64,000 bases of DNA from NCBI RefSeq assembly GCF_900129505.1, contig NZ_LT670818.1:4187001-4251000 (forward strand), written 5' to 3'. The notes below the pieces were generated by a model. It was not told where the DNA came from. It saw nothing but the letters and a program-made list of their open reading frames with translations, and made no database searches. Shown one piece after another: positions 45,959-55,693 of the stretch (its first letter is position 1; every line of letters begins with the position of its first letter). The position numbers and the translations under genes were made by a program. Source of the DNA: Bradyrhizobium erythrophlei (GTDB lineage Bacteria; Pseudomonadota; Alphaproteobacteria; Rhizobiales; Xanthobacteraceae).

Positions 45959-46797
45959 CCAGCCAGGCACCGATCCGCACTCGAAGCTGGCTGTTCACGC
46001 CGGCAACCCGCCCGGAACGCTTTGCGAAAGCTTCCCAGGCCGGCGCCGACGTTGCAATCCTGGACCTTGAGGATGCCGTGGCACCGGGGGATAAGGCGCG
46101 CGCAAGGACCACTGCTCTCGATTACCTGACGAAAAACCCTTCCGATGGTGCGCTACACGCGCTGCGAATCAACGGGCTCGACACGCGCGCGGGCATTTCT
46201 GATCTGGACGCGTTGCTCGGATCCACGGCGGCTCCAGACTTTCTGGTGCTGCCCAAAACGGAGACGGCCGGCCATATTGAAATTCTCGATCGTCTCCTGA
46301 CTGCGGCCGGGAAAGCGACCCGTCTCATCGGTCTGATCGAGAGCGCGCGTGGCCTCGCCGCGGTCGAAGCGATCGCGACGGCAACGCCGCGGCTCGCGGG
46401 TCTGATGCTGGGTGCAGCGGATATGGCGGCCGACCTGGGCGCGACCGTCGCTTGGGAACCTCTCGCCTTTGTGCGCTGCCGCCTTATCGCCGCCTGTGCT
46501 TTGGCAGGGGTGGTGTCAGTCGACTCGCCGTACTTCGACCTGCATGACGAGCCCGGCCTCAAACGGGAGGTCGTCGGTGCGGTAACGTTCGGCTTCAGCG
46601 CTAAAGCCGCCATTCACCCTGCACAAATCGGCGCGATCAATGCGGCGCTTACGCCGAGTGCCGAAGCGGTGAAAAGAGCCCGCGCGATTCTCGCCGAGAA
46701 CACCAGGGGAGTCGGCACCGTGGACGGCCAGATGATCGACGAGGCTGTCGCCCGCAAAGCACGCCGCACGCTCGCTTCGGCCGGGCTCGAGGCCTAA
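45955..46797 (+). CDS. CoA-ester lyase, HpcH/HpaI family (citramalyl-CoA lyase-like)
   Basis: A 280-residue TIM-barrel lyase. RSWLFTPATRPERFAKASQ is the typical first strand, VAILDLEDAVAPGDKARAR carries the metal-binding glutamate-aspartate pair, LIGLIESARGLAAVEAI the second glutamate and MLGAADMAADLG the acidic ligand, with GFSAKAAIHPAQIGAINAA at the C-terminus. Relatives split malyl-CoA or citramalyl-CoA; in an itaconate pathway it would give acetyl-CoA and pyruvate. It starts at an ATGA overlap with the PrpD-like gene and is followed by the hydratase. Confidence 0.86.
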   Translation: MTSQAPIRTRSWLFTPATRPERFAKASQAGADVAILDLEDAVAPGDKARARTTALDYLTKNPSDGALHALRINGLDTRAGISDLDALLGSTAAPDFLVLPKTETAGHIEILDRLLTAAGKATRLIGLIESARGLAAVEAIATATPRLAGLMLGAADMAADLGATVAWEPLAFVRCRLIAACALAGVVSVDSPYFDLHDEPGLKREVVGAVTFGFSAKAAIHPAQIGAINAALTPSAEAVKRARAILAENTRGVGTVDGQMIDEAVARKARRTLASAGLEA

Positions 46798-46844
46798 GCC
46801 AACAACCGCTTATTCAATCCCACTTTGATGAAGGAGACAATGTC

Positions 46845-47372
46845 ATGGAAACCATCCTTCCCGCCTATAAGACCGTCGGCTCCCGCCGCTACCGCGAAAC
46901 CTCAGGGCTCTATTTTGAGGACTTCGAACCCGGCGACGTGTTCGAGCATCGCCCCGGCCGCACCGTCCTCGATGTCGACAACACTTACTTCACCCTGCTG
47001 ACCCTCAACATCCAGCAGGTCCATTTTGATGCGGCGTACGCCGCCAAAACCGAGTGGAAGAAGATGCTGGTCGACTCGACCTTCACGCTTGCGTTGCTCA
47101 CCGGCATGAGCGTCCGCACGGTCAGCGCGAAAGTCGTCGCCAATCTCGGCTGGGACAAGGTGAAAGCGAGCCATCCGGTGTTCGCCGGCGACACGCTCTA
47201 TGCCGAGAGCACGGTGCTGCACAAGCGCGAGTCCAAGAGCCGGCCGACCCAGGGGATCGTCACGGTCCTGACGCGGGGCATCAACCAGGACGGCGCCGAG
47301 GTGATGAGTTTCGAGCGCACCATGCTCGTCCATCGCCGCGGCCATTCGTCCGAGGAAGCAGCCAACTACTAA
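46845..47372 (+). CDS. MaoC-type enoyl-CoA hydratase (itaconyl-/mesaconyl-CoA hydratase-like)
   Basis: A 175-residue single hot-dog-fold hydratase of the MaoC family. YRETSGLYFEDFEPGDVFEH and RPGRTVLDVDNTYFTLLTLN lead into QVHFDAAYAAKTEWKK, where the catalytic histidine and acidic residues of the family lie. MaoC hydratases of the itaconate and mesaconate routes have this size and start. It would add water to itaconyl-CoA to form citramalyl-CoA for the upstream lyase. ATG 46845 has an AAGGAGA site. Confidence 0.84.
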   Translation: METILPAYKTVGSRRYRETSGLYFEDFEPGDVFEHRPGRTVLDVDNTYFTLLTLNIQQVHFDAAYAAKTEWKKMLVDSTFTLALLTGMSVRTVSAKVVANLGWDKVKASHPVFAGDTLYAESTVLHKRESKSRPTQGIVTVLTRGINQDGAEVMSFERTMLVHRRGHSSEEAANY

Positions 47373-47397
47373 ACGATGACTGAGAGGAGTCACTACG

Positions 47398-48720
47398 ATG
47401 GACACTAACTCGCTCTATCAATCGAAATTGACCACGCCCGACCAGGCGGTGGCCTCCATTCCTTCGGGATCAAAGCTCTCAATCGGTATGGCAATGGCCG
47501 AGCCGCCGGCGCTTCTGAAGGCCCTGGCGGACCGCGCCGGGGCCGGCGGCATCGAGAATCTCAATGTCTATTACTTCGAGGCGACGAGCATCGCCGGAAA
47601 GACAATCCTTCGCTACGAGCTGAACGACCGCATTCGCCCGTACTGCATGTTCGTCACCGAGATCGAGCGAGCACTGATCAAGCGAGGTGTCGAGGATGGC
47701 GACCGCAAGGTCATCAACTATGTGCCCAACAACTTTCATCAGGCGCCACGCCTGCTGATAGACGAGATCGGCATCGACACCTTCGTCTGCACCGTCTCGC
47801 CGATGGACCGCCACGGCTATTTCACCTTCGGTACCGGCAACGATTATTCGACCAAAGTCGCCCGCTCGGCCAGACGGCTTATCGTCGAGGTCAACAAGAA
47901 CATGCCGCGCGTGAATGGTGCCGGGGCGGAGCTGCACGTGTCAGAGGTCGACGCCATTGTCGAGAACCATATACCGCTGCTCGAACTCCCTGTGCGCGGA
48001 CCTGCGGCTGAGGATGAAGTGATCGGCAGGACGATTGCGAGCCTGGTGCCCGACGGCGCCTGCTTGCAGATGGGTGTCGGCGCCTTGCCAAACCTCGTCT
48101 GTGCGGAATTGAAAGACCGCAACGATCTCGGTATTCACACCGAAGCACTAAATCCCGGCCTCGTTGACCTGATGCGCGCCGGCGTCGTCAACAACCGGCG
48201 GAAGACGATAGATCGCGGCAAAACCGTCTTCACCTTCGCCATGGGGCAGAAGGCGATGTACGACTTCCTGAACGACAATCCAGCAATCGCGAGCGCGCCG
48301 GTCGACTACGTCAACGACCCGCGGATCATTGCACAGAATGATAACGTCGTCTCGATCAACGCCACGATTCAGATTGATCTGACCGGCGCCTGCAATTCCG
48401 AGCACATGCTCGGCCACCAGTACAGTGCCTCCGGCGGCCAGCTTGATTTCGTCCGTGGTGCCTATGCGTCGAAAGGCGGCAAGTCGATCATTGCCGCGCG
48501 CTCGACCGCGGCGAAGGGCAAAGTGTCACGCATCGTATCTCGGCTGGAGGGGCCAATTACTACGCCGCGCATCGACACGCATTACATCGTCACTGAGTTC
48601 GGCGCCGTTAATCTCAAGGGCCTGTCCTCGACCGAGCGTGCGCTCAGACTGATCGAGCTCGCCCATCCCGAGTTTCGGGACGAACTGACTGACGCCGCGA
48701 AGCAGCTTCACCTCATCTGA
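47398..48720 (+). CDS. Acetyl-CoA hydrolase/CoA-transferase family protein (itaconate CoA-transferase-like)
   Basis: A 440-residue class I-type CoA-transferase. It shows the paired-domain layout with IPSGSKLSIGMAMAEPPALL, SPMDRHGYFTFGTGNDYST, PDGACLQMGVGALPNLVCAE, and an active-site glutamate region GIHTEALNPGLVDLMRAGVV, ending with VTEFGAVNLKGLSSTERALR. The family includes 4-hydroxybutyrate, succinyl-CoA:acetate and itaconate (RipA-type) CoA-transferases. With the hydratase and lyase it completes the three-enzyme itaconate route. It is the last gene of this operon; the pyruvate:quinone enzyme gene starts 82 bases on. Confidence 0.88.
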   Translation: MDTNSLYQSKLTTPDQAVASIPSGSKLSIGMAMAEPPALLKALADRAGAGGIENLNVYYFEATSIAGKTILRYELNDRIRPYCMFVTEIERALIKRGVEDGDRKVINYVPNNFHQAPRLLIDEIGIDTFVCTVSPMDRHGYFTFGTGNDYSTKVARSARRLIVEVNKNMPRVNGAGAELHVSEVDAIVENHIPLLELPVRGPAAEDEVIGRTIASLVPDGACLQMGVGALPNLVCAELKDRNDLGIHTEALNPGLVDLMRAGVVNNRRKTIDRGKTVFTFAMGQKAMYDFLNDNPAIASAPVDYVNDPRIIAQNDNVVSINATIQIDLTGACNSEHMLGHQYSASGGQLDFVRGAYASKGGKSIIAARSTAAKGKVSRIVSRLEGPITTPRIDTHYIVTEFGAVNLKGLSSTERALRLIELAHPEFRDELTDAAKQLHLI

Positions 48721-48802
48721 GTGAACACCGTGGCAGACGCAAACCAGGACCGGCAAATGGTATTGGCGACCTTCCACATTGACTGAGCACAAGAGAACCG
48801 TC

Positions 48803-50532
48803 ATGGCAAAGACTGTTGCTGATCAATTCGCAGAAACCCTCGCCGCGGCTGGTGTCAAACGAATATACGGCATCGTGGGCGACAGTCTGAACGGGTTGAC
48901 CGATTCAATTCGTCGGCAGGGCAAGATCGAATGGGTGCATGTCAGGCACGAAGAGGTCGCCGCCTTCGCGGCCGGCGCCGAGGCGCATCTGACTGGAGAG
49001 CTTGCGGTGTGCGCGGGCAGTTGCGGGCCGGGCAATCTGCATCTCATCAACGGCCTGTTCGACTGTCATCGCTCCCGCGTGCCGGTCCTCGCCATCGCCG
49101 CGCAAATCCCATCGAGTGAGATCGGCTCCGGATATTTCCAGGAGACGCATCCGGAGCAGCTGTTCAAGGAATGCAGTCACTACTGCGAGTATATTGCCGG
49201 TGCCAATCAGATACAGCGCACGCTGGAGCTCGCGATCCGTCAAGCCGTCACCAATCGTGGCGTCTCTGTGGTCGTCATCCCCGGCGATGTCGCGTTACAG
49301 CTAGCCGCTGCGGCGACTGATCCGATCCCTGCGAATCTCCTGCCAGTTCGGCCCGCCATGCCGGCGGCAAATGAAGCTTTGGATCAGTTGGCCGCACTGC
49401 TCAACGGAGACAGCCGCGTGACGATGCTGTGCGGCTCGGGCTGTCAAGGCGCTCAGGTCGTCGCTCTCGCCGAACGTCTCAAGGCTCCTGTCGTTCACGC
49501 GCTAAGGGGTAAGGAGCACGTCGAATGGGATAATCCGTACGACGTCGGCATGACCGGATTGATCGGCTTTTCGTCGGGCTATTACGCGATGATCGATTGC
49601 GATGTCCTGTTGATGCTCGGAACCGACTTCCCTTATCGGCAGTTCTATCCGCGTGGTTCTGGGGTCCGGATCGCCCAGGTCGACCTGAGGGCAGAGGCCA
49701 TCGGGCGCCGCGCGTCGGTCGATCTCGCCGTGATTGGCGACGTGCGCGCGACCACGACGCGCTGCTGCCACGCCTTGAGGAGAAGCGAGACGGTAATCAT
49801 CTCGGCCGGGCGCGCGAACACCATCGCAAAGCGCGCAAGGGTCTCGATGAGCTTGCTCGTCCGGCCACCGGCAAGACGCCGATTCACCCTCAGCAGATCG
49901 CCAAGGCGATCAACGACCTGGCGGCCGAGGATGCGGTCTTCACCTGCGACGTCGGTCTGCCGACGGTCTGGGCAGCCCGTTACCTCGCGATGAATGGCAA
50001 ACGGCGGCTGATCGGGTCATTCTGGCACGGGTCGATGGCCAATGCGATGCCACAGGCGATTGGAGCACAAAGCGCGTTTCCCGGTAGGCAGGTGATCTCG
50101 CTCTCAGGCGACGGGGGCTTCACCATGCTGATGGGCGACCTGCTCACCCTCGTGCAGCACCGCCTCCCCGCCAAGGTGGTCGTGTTCAACAACGGTGCAC
50201 TCGGCTTCATCGAGCTTGAACAGAAGTCGACGGGCTTCCTCGATTTTGGGACCGAGCTCAAGAATCCGAATTTCGCGGCCATGGCCGAAGCGATCGGTAT
50301 TCGCTGTATTCGGATCGAAGACCCCGCCGAGGTCGAGGACGGTATCGCCGCTGCCTTCGCGCATGACGGCCCTGTTCTCATCGACGCGGTCGTCAGCCGG
50401 ACAGAACTCGCCATTCCGCCCTCGATCAACATCGAGATGGCGAAGGGCTTCTCGCTCTACATGGTGAAGGCGATCATGAGCGGTCGGACCGACGAGATCA
50501 TCGATCTCGCAAAAACCAATCTCTGGCGGTAA
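48803..50532 (+). pseudogene. poxB: Pyruvate:quinone oxidoreductase (PoxB-like), frameshifted
   Basis: A thiamine-diphosphate flavoenzyme that oxidises pyruvate to acetate and CO2 and feeds electrons to quinone. The N-terminal domain ([40 protein letters not shown] with the catalytic glutamate) and the middle FAD domain read cleanly to GDVRATT at about 49752. The C-terminal part resumes in another frame as [14 protein letters not shown] and holds the diphosphate motif [12 protein letters not shown]...VVFNN and a membrane-binding tail. One missing base near 49750-49760 explains the shift. The total would be about 576 residues, normal for PoxB. The uninterrupted N-terminal product lacks the cofactor-binding domain. 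Confidence 0.85.
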
Positions 50533-50546
50533 AGGCGCGACGCACG

Positions 50547-51962
50547 ATGGATGTCACGGCGCTCCTTCTCTCGCGGCTGCAATTCGCGTTCACTGTATCG
50601 TTTCACATCATCTTCCCGTCGTTCACGATTGGGCTGGTAGCTTGGCTCACCGTTCTGGAATCCCTTCATCTCGCGACGGGGCGCCTGACCTACCGCCTCT
50701 TGTTCGAGTTCTGGCTCAAAATCTTCGGTGTGGCTTTCGGATTCGGCGTTGTCTCCGGGATTGTCATGGCATTCGAGTTCGGCACCAATTGGAGCGAACT
50801 GTCCCGCATGTCGGGCCCAATCCAGGGGCCGCTGCTCACCTACGAGACCTTCACCGCTTTTGCGTTGGAGGCGACTTTCTTCGGCGTGCTTCTGTTCGGC
50901 CGTCAGAGGGTTGCCCCCTGGTTCTATCTGTTTTCGACCACGATGGTCGCCCTCGGCACCACGCTGTCGGCGTTCTGGATCATGATCAACAACAGCTGGA
51001 TGCAGGTTCCGGTCGGCTATGTCGTCGAGAACGGCATGTTCGTGGCGAATGATTGGACCAAGATCATCTTCAACTCGGTGGTCTGGTCGCGCTTTCCGCA
51101 CATGCTGCTTGCCGCTTACTTGACCGGCGCATTCTGCGTTGCTGCGACCGGCGCGTGGTATCTGCTGCGTGGCACGTTCGCCGCCGAGGCGAAGATCATG
51201 CTCCGCATGGGCCTGTATCTGGCCGCCGTGCTCATGCCAATTCAGCTCTTCTTCGGGCACCTCAACGGTGAATACATTGTCCGTTACCAACCCTCAAAGA
51301 TGGCCGCCATTGAGGCGCGATGGCACGACGAAAAGCCGGCATCCGAAGTGCTGCTCGCGTGGCCGGACGTAGCGCAGCGGCGCAATCGCTTCGCGATTAC
51401 CTTACCCGCACCCTTGGGCAGCTTGATCGACTCCGACAGTCTCGACGCTGCGGAAGTTGGGCTCGATAGCATTCCTGAGAGCGACTGGCCGCCGGTACTC
51501 ATTCCGTTCTTCAGCTTCAGCATCATGGTAGGATGTGGCCTGCTCATGTTGGCCTTGGCCTGGGCCGGAACGTATCTGAGCCGAGACGGACGTCTCGAGC
51601 GCAATCGGCTGGTGCTCTGGGCAACGTTCTTCAGCTTCCCGCTGCCCTTTATTGCAACGTTGACCGGCTGGTTCACGGCCGAGGTGGGACGCCAGCCGTG
51701 GGTGGTCTATGGCATGCTGAGAACTGCGGACGCGATGACGCCGTTCCTGACGACGCGGGCGGCGACGATTTCTCTCATCGTCTTTTGCGCGATCTACACC
51801 TTCATCTTCGCGTTCGGTGTTTTCTACATCTACCGGCTGCTGCGCGCAGGACCGGTTGGACACCTGGTGCTGCCGCCTTCGGCCGCCGTTCCCAACCGGC
51901 CCCTATCCGTCGTCGACCACCCAGATACTGCGGGCGTCCTTCACGTTGGAGCGGGAGAATAG
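50547..51962 (+). CDS. cydA: Cytochrome bd-type ubiquinol oxidase subunit I (cyanide-insensitive type)
   Basis: A 471-residue integral membrane subunit that carries hemes b558, b595 and d and oxidises quinol while reducing O2. Heme ligands appear as the histidine in FTVSFHIIFPSFTIG (about residue 20), the histidine in RFPHMLLAAYL and the downstream FFSFSIMVGCG methionine region. The Q-loop is short and GRQPWVVYGMLRTADAM follows it, as in CioA-type oxidases that resist cyanide. Gene 15 bases after the PoxB-like gene; subunit II follows immediately. Confidence 0.92.
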   Translation: MDVTALLLSRLQFAFTVSFHIIFPSFTIGLVAWLTVLESLHLATGRLTYRLLFEFWLKIFGVAFGFGVVSGIVMAFEFGTNWSELSRMSGPIQGPLLTYETFTAFALEATFFGVLLFGRQRVAPWFYLFSTTMVALGTTLSAFWIMINNSWMQVPVGYVVENGMFVANDWTKIIFNSVVWSRFPHMLLAAYLTGAFCVAATGAWYLLRGTFAAEAKIMLRMGLYLAAVLMPIQLFFGHLNGEYIVRYQPSKMAAIEARWHDEKPASEVLLAWPDVAQRRNRFAITLPAPLGSLIDSDSLDAAEVGLDSIPESDWPPVLIPFFSFSIMVGCGLLMLALAWAGTYLSRDGRLERNRLVLWATFFSFPLPFIATLTGWFTAEVGRQPWVVYGMLRTADAMTPFLTTRAATISLIVFCAIYTFIFAFGVFYIYRLLRAGPVGHLVLPPSAAVPNRPLSVVDHPDTAGVLHVGAGE

Positions 51963-51964
51963 CC

Positions 51965-52945
51965 ATGATCATGTTCTGGGCGACGCTCCTCGCCGTCAGC
52001 ATTCTCATGTACGTCTTGCTCGACGGCTTCGATCTGGGAATTGGCATGCTCTTCGGCGTGGCCGCCAGCGAGCAGCGAAGGCATGCCATGATTAGCGCGG
52101 TGGCGCCAATCTGGGACGGCAACGAAACCTGGCTTGTCGTCTCGGGCGTGATCCTCTGGGGTGCCTTTCCGGTCGTCTATTCAATCCTGATGTCGGCATT
52201 TTATCTCCCGGTTCTGTTGATGCTGGCGGGATTGATCCTCCGCGGCGTGGCCTTCGAGTTTCGCTCCAAGGCCGAGCGGCTGCGGTGGATCTGGAATGCG
52301 AGCTTCGCGGGAGGCTCGCTTGTCGCGGCGTTCACTCAGGGCTTGATGGTAGGCGCCCTTGTGGAGGGTCTGCCGCTTTCCGACGGTCGATACGCTGGCG
52401 GCGAATTCGGCTGGTTCAGTCCCTTTGCGGTGCTTTGCGGGATCGGCCTGTGTGTCGGTTACGCGCTGCTCGGCGCCTGCTGGCTCGTGCAGAAATGCGA
52501 CGACGAGATCCGCGATCACGCCCATCGCCTCATCCCCTATCTGTCGGCGGCGCTGCTGGTTTTTCTGATCGTCGTGTTCGTCTACGCGCTGGCCCAAGAC
52601 TTTGCGGTCATGACGCGCTGGCTCGACCGACGCTCCTTGTTTGTTTTCCCGGTCGTCTGCGCGTTGGCCGCAATCACTCTTGCCGCCAGCGTTCACCGCC
52701 GGCATGACGCGCTGCCGTTCCCGATGGTCGCTGTGATCTTTGTCGCGGCCTTCTGCACGCTGGCGATCTCGTTCTGGCCCTACATGGTCCCATTCTCGAT
52801 CACGGTCGAACAGGCGGCCGCCCCGTACTCGAGCCTTGCCTTCATGTTTTGGGGAGCGGGTCTCTTCGTGTTTCCGCTCATGCTGCTTTACACCGCGATC
52901 AGCCTGACTGTGTTCAGAGGCAAAGTCGTGAGGCCGGCAGATTAG
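51965..52945 (+). CDS. cydB: Cytochrome bd-type ubiquinol oxidase subunit II
   Basis: A 326-residue partner of subunit I. It starts with MIMFWATLLAVSILMYVLLD and the conserved GFDLGIGMLFG, then IWDGNETWLVVSGVILWGAF, FEFRSKAERLRWIWN and WPYMVPFSITVEQAAAP. Eight or so helices are visible. ATG 51965 lies 2 bases after the cydA stop; the much longer open frame that reaches back into cydA is an artefact. A CydX-type small subunit was not found downstream. Confidence 0.92.
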   Translation: MIMFWATLLAVSILMYVLLDGFDLGIGMLFGVAASEQRRHAMISAVAPIWDGNETWLVVSGVILWGAFPVVYSILMSAFYLPVLLMLAGLILRGVAFEFRSKAERLRWIWNASFAGGSLVAAFTQGLMVGALVEGLPLSDGRYAGGEFGWFSPFAVLCGIGLCVGYALLGACWLVQKCDDEIRDHAHRLIPYLSAALLVFLIVVFVYALAQDFAVMTRWLDRRSLFVFPVVCALAAITLAASVHRRHDALPFPMVAVIFVAAFCTLAISFWPYMVPFSITVEQAAAPYSSLAFMFWGAGLFVFPLMLLYTAISLTVFRGKVVRPAD

Positions 52946-53039
52946 AGCCGAAGCGCTTAGAAAGCAGTGAAACGAGAAAGGCACCATGAGCGCTACACGA
53001 GCTGATATCTCTAGAGAATAAGTCGAAGGGAGCTCGCAA

Positions 53040-53210
53040 GTGCGAACGACATCGGCTGATTTTCGCAAGCGGGCACGATATTACCGTTTTGCCGCAGCTC
53101 TAACAAATACTCCACGAAACGTAGCGACGTTCGACGGGCTCGCAGCCATGTTCGATCAGATCGCTTGTCGTTTTCGTCGAGCAGAGACGAGACCCGTAGG
53201 AGACGAACTG
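53040..53210 (+). other. Leader reading frame fused in frame to tautomerase
   Basis: A GTG-started frame of 57 codons (RTTSADFRKRARYYRFAA, then FDGLAAMFDQIACRFRRAE) that continues without a stop into the tautomerase gene. Its own sequence has plausible helical composition and resembles short rhizobial proteins of unknown role, but it is not part of the tautomerase fold. Likely the truncated end of a separate small gene; its own stop appears to have been lost. Confidence 0.35.
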
Positions 53211-53591
53211 ATGCCTCTCGTTCGCGTTGAACTGCCCGCGGGCAAACCTGCTGAGTATCGAGCAGCCGTGGGTGAAGCAATCCAGCAAGCCATGCATGCG
53301 GCGCTCAAGGTCCCGCTGCAAGAACGATTCCACATCTTCACCGAGCATGCGCCCGCCGACCTTGTGATCGACCAGACCTACCTCGGGATCGAACGCTCCG
53401 TTGATGCGATTGTGGTCCAGGTGACGCTGAACGAAGGTCGTGATGCCGAAGTGAAGAGGGGCTTCTACAGAACCCTGGCGGACGGCCTGCGCGAGCGCAT
53501 TGGGCTGCGCCCGGAGGACCTTGTAGTCAATCTCGTCGAAGTGAAACGCGAGAACTGGTCGTTCGGCAACGGCGAGGCGCAGCTCGTCTAA
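53211..53591 (+). CDS. Tautomerase-family protein
   Basis: A 126-residue protein of the 4-oxalocrotonate tautomerase superfamily. After Met removal, the proline of MPLVRVELPAGKPAEYRAAV would be the catalytic base. A double-length fold (two beta-alpha-beta units) fits the length. ATG 53211 with TAGGAG upstream is preferred, since only this start leaves proline at position 1. The substrate is unknown; the neighbour is a cupin gene. Confidence 0.8.
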   Translation: MPLVRVELPAGKPAEYRAAVGEAIQQAMHAALKVPLQERFHIFTEHAPADLVIDQTYLGIERSVDAIVVQVTLNEGRDAEVKRGFYRTLADGLRERIGLRPEDLVVNLVEVKRENWSFGNGEAQLV

Positions 53592-53634
53592 CGCAAACAC
53601 CCGGCGCCCAGCCAACTTTCAAAGGAGAGATGTG

Positions 53635-54024
53635 ATGATACGATGTGTGCGGATCTGGACGGCAAAGGATGGTAACTCGCTATTCGAGGAAGGGATGATC
53701 GACCTTCCGAAGGGCGAGCGTGGCGATATTCTCAGCGACAAGATCATGGCGTCAAGCATCTCGTTCCGCGAGACTAGATCGGGCGGCACCTTTGCCCCGC
53801 ATGACGCGCCGGCCCGCCAGTTCGTCATCACCCTATCCGGTACGCTTGAGTTCAAGACCGCCAAGAACGAGACCTTCATCATCCGTCCCGGCGATATTTT
53901 GTTGGCCGAGGATACGACCGGCACCGGGCATAGCTGGCGGCTCGTGGACGACCAACCCTGGCGCCGAGCCTATGTAATCTTGGCGCCCAACGTCGCGGTC
54001 CCATTCCGCAAAGCGGATCGCTGA
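53635..54024 (+). CDS. Cupin-domain protein
   Basis: A 129-residue single cupin. The two conserved motifs appear as GGTFAPHDAPARQFVITLSG (with H and the following glutamine/phenylalanine spacing), and FIIRPGDILLAEDTTGTGHS with the late histidine. The usual first-motif H-x-H is only H-D, so metal binding may be partial. It sits between the tautomerase and mqo genes. A GTG one codon earlier is the alternative start. No substrate can be given. Confidence 0.75.
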   Translation: MIRCVRIWTAKDGNSLFEEGMIDLPKGERGDILSDKIMASSISFRETRSGGTFAPHDAPARQFVITLSGTLEFKTAKNETFIIRPGDILLAEDTTGTGHSWRLVDDQPWRRAYVILAPNVAVPFRKADR

Positions 54025-54090
54025 TCTTGCGGTCACGAACGACACGTCACCCGCATCCAAACGCCTCGATCTCGAGGGGGAGAACTTCCC

Positions 54091-55665
54091 ATGCCCATCT
54101 TTAGTAATTCGGATAGTCCCGACGTCGTTCTGATCGGCGCCGGTATCATGAGTGCGACGCTCGGAACTTTCCTGAAGGAGCTCGAACCGTCGCTGACTGT
54201 CGTCATGTTCGAGACGCTTGGCGATTGTGCACAAGAGAGCTCGGAGGGCTGGAACAACGCTGGAACCGGTCACGCCGCCAATTGCGAGCTGAACTACACA
54301 CCTCAGCGCAAAGACGGCAGCGTGGATATCTCCAAGGCGCTCGAGGTCAACACCGAGTTCGACCTGTCGCGCCAGCTCTGGTCGTTCCTGGTCAAAAAGG
54401 GCGCAATCCCCAACCCGCGTGCTTTCATCCACCCGTGCCCGCACATGAGCTTCGTCTGGGGTGCCAGCAACGTTGCGTTCCTGCGCGAGCGCTTCAAGGA
54501 GATGTCGGCCAATCACTGCTATCATGGCATGGAGTACAGTGAGGAGCGCACCAAGATCGCTGAGTGGGCGCCGCTGATCATGGATGGGCGAGGCGACGAA
54601 GAGCCATTCGCGGCAACCCGCATGATCACCGGCACCGATGTCGATTATGGCGCGTTGACCCACCTGCTTGTCAAACACCTGTCCGATCAGTCCGGCTTTC
54701 ACCTTCACTATAATCGCGAGGTCGTTGGTCTGGACCGCGAGGACAACGGGCGCTGGCGCGTATCGGTCAAGGACACCAATGATGGCGGGCTCGCAACCGT
54801 GTCGGCCAAATTCGTCTTCATCGGAGCAGGTGGCGGCTCCCTGCCGTTACTACAGAAGTCGAAGATCCCCGAAGGCAAAGGCTATGGCGGATTCCCGGTC
54901 AGCGGCATCTGGCTGCGTTGCGATGTCGAGGACGTGAGTCGGTGCCATCATGCCAAGGTATATGGCAAGGCCGCCTCGAGCTCTCCCCCGATGTCAGTGC
55001 CGCACCTCGACACACGCGTCATCGGCGGCAAGCACTCGCTGCTGTTTGGCCCCTACGCAGGCTTCTCCACGCGCTTCCTCAAGCGTGGTGCACTTACGGA
55101 CCTGTTCACGTCGCTGACCTTCGACAACATCATTCCACTGCTCGACGTCGCACGCGACAATATCGATTTGACCGAATATCTCATTGGTCAGGTCCTGCAG
55201 AGTTCGAGCCATCAGTTCGCGACCCTTAAGCAGTTCTTCCCGCGCGCCGCGAAAAAAGATTGGAAAGAGGCCGTCGCTGGGGTGCGCGTGCAGACCATAA
55301 AGCCGCACGAGAGCAAGGGGTGGCTCAATCACGAGGTGGGCGATCTTGAGTTCGGCACCGAGCTTGTGGCGGCGGAAGACAAATCGATCGTGGTGCTTTT
55401 GGGCGCTTCGCCAGGCGCGTCCACGGCTGCGTCGATCTCGATCGACGTGCTCAAGAAATGCTTTGGAAACGAACTGACCGAAGGCGCCTGGTTACCCCGG
55501 CTAAAAGCTATCATTCCGACATACGGGATTGATCTCAAGACCGACGCAGACGCCTGCCGGCGCGTCCGCGCTGAAACGGCGCTAGTGCTCAAGATCAACG
55601 ACATCTCAGCAGCTCCGGATCCGCAGCGTCCGCCGGCTCGCGAGAAAGATCCTGCCCATCGGTAG
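54091..55665 (+). CDS. mqo: Malate:quinone oxidoreductase
   Basis: A 524-residue FAD-dependent membrane-associated enzyme that oxidises malate to oxaloacetate and reduces quinone, replacing or backing up NAD-malate dehydrogenase. The N-terminal dinucleotide fold [20 protein letters not shown] and the specific [20 protein letters not shown] are diagnostic, as are [34 protein letters not shown] and [10 protein letters not shown]. The C-terminal 20 residues are proline- and arginine-rich. It starts 66 bases after the cupin gene and precedes the fumarase gene by 28 bases. Confidence 0.94.
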   Translation: MPIFSNSDSPDVVLIGAGIMSATLGTFLKELEPSLTVVMFETLGDCAQESSEGWNNAGTGHAANCELNYTPQRKDGSVDISKALEVNTEFDLSRQLWSFLVKKGAIPNPRAFIHPCPHMSFVWGASNVAFLRERFKEMSANHCYHGMEYSEERTKIAEWAPLIMDGRGDEEPFAATRMITGTDVDYGALTHLLVKHLSDQSGFHLHYNREVVGLDREDNGRWRVSVKDTNDGGLATVSAKFVFIGAGGGSLPLLQKSKIPEGKGYGGFPVSGIWLRCDVEDVSRCHHAKVYGKAASSSPPMSVPHLDTRVIGGKHSLLFGPYAGFSTRFLKRGALTDLFTSLTFDNIIPLLDVARDNIDLTEYLIGQVLQSSSHQFATLKQFFPRAAKKDWKEAVAGVRVQTIKPHESKGWLNHEVGDLEFGTELVAAEDKSIVVLLGASPGASTAASISIDVLKKCFGNELTEGAWLPRLKAIIPTYGIDLKTDADACRRVRAETALVLKINDISAAPDPQRPPAREKDPAHR

Positions 55666-55693
55666 CTTTACGCAGCAATCCCAGGAGAGATCC

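Noticed and set aside
51533..51964. Upstream extension of the cydB frame
   Set aside because: Lies within cydA in another frame; the true start at 51965 gives the conserved N-terminus.
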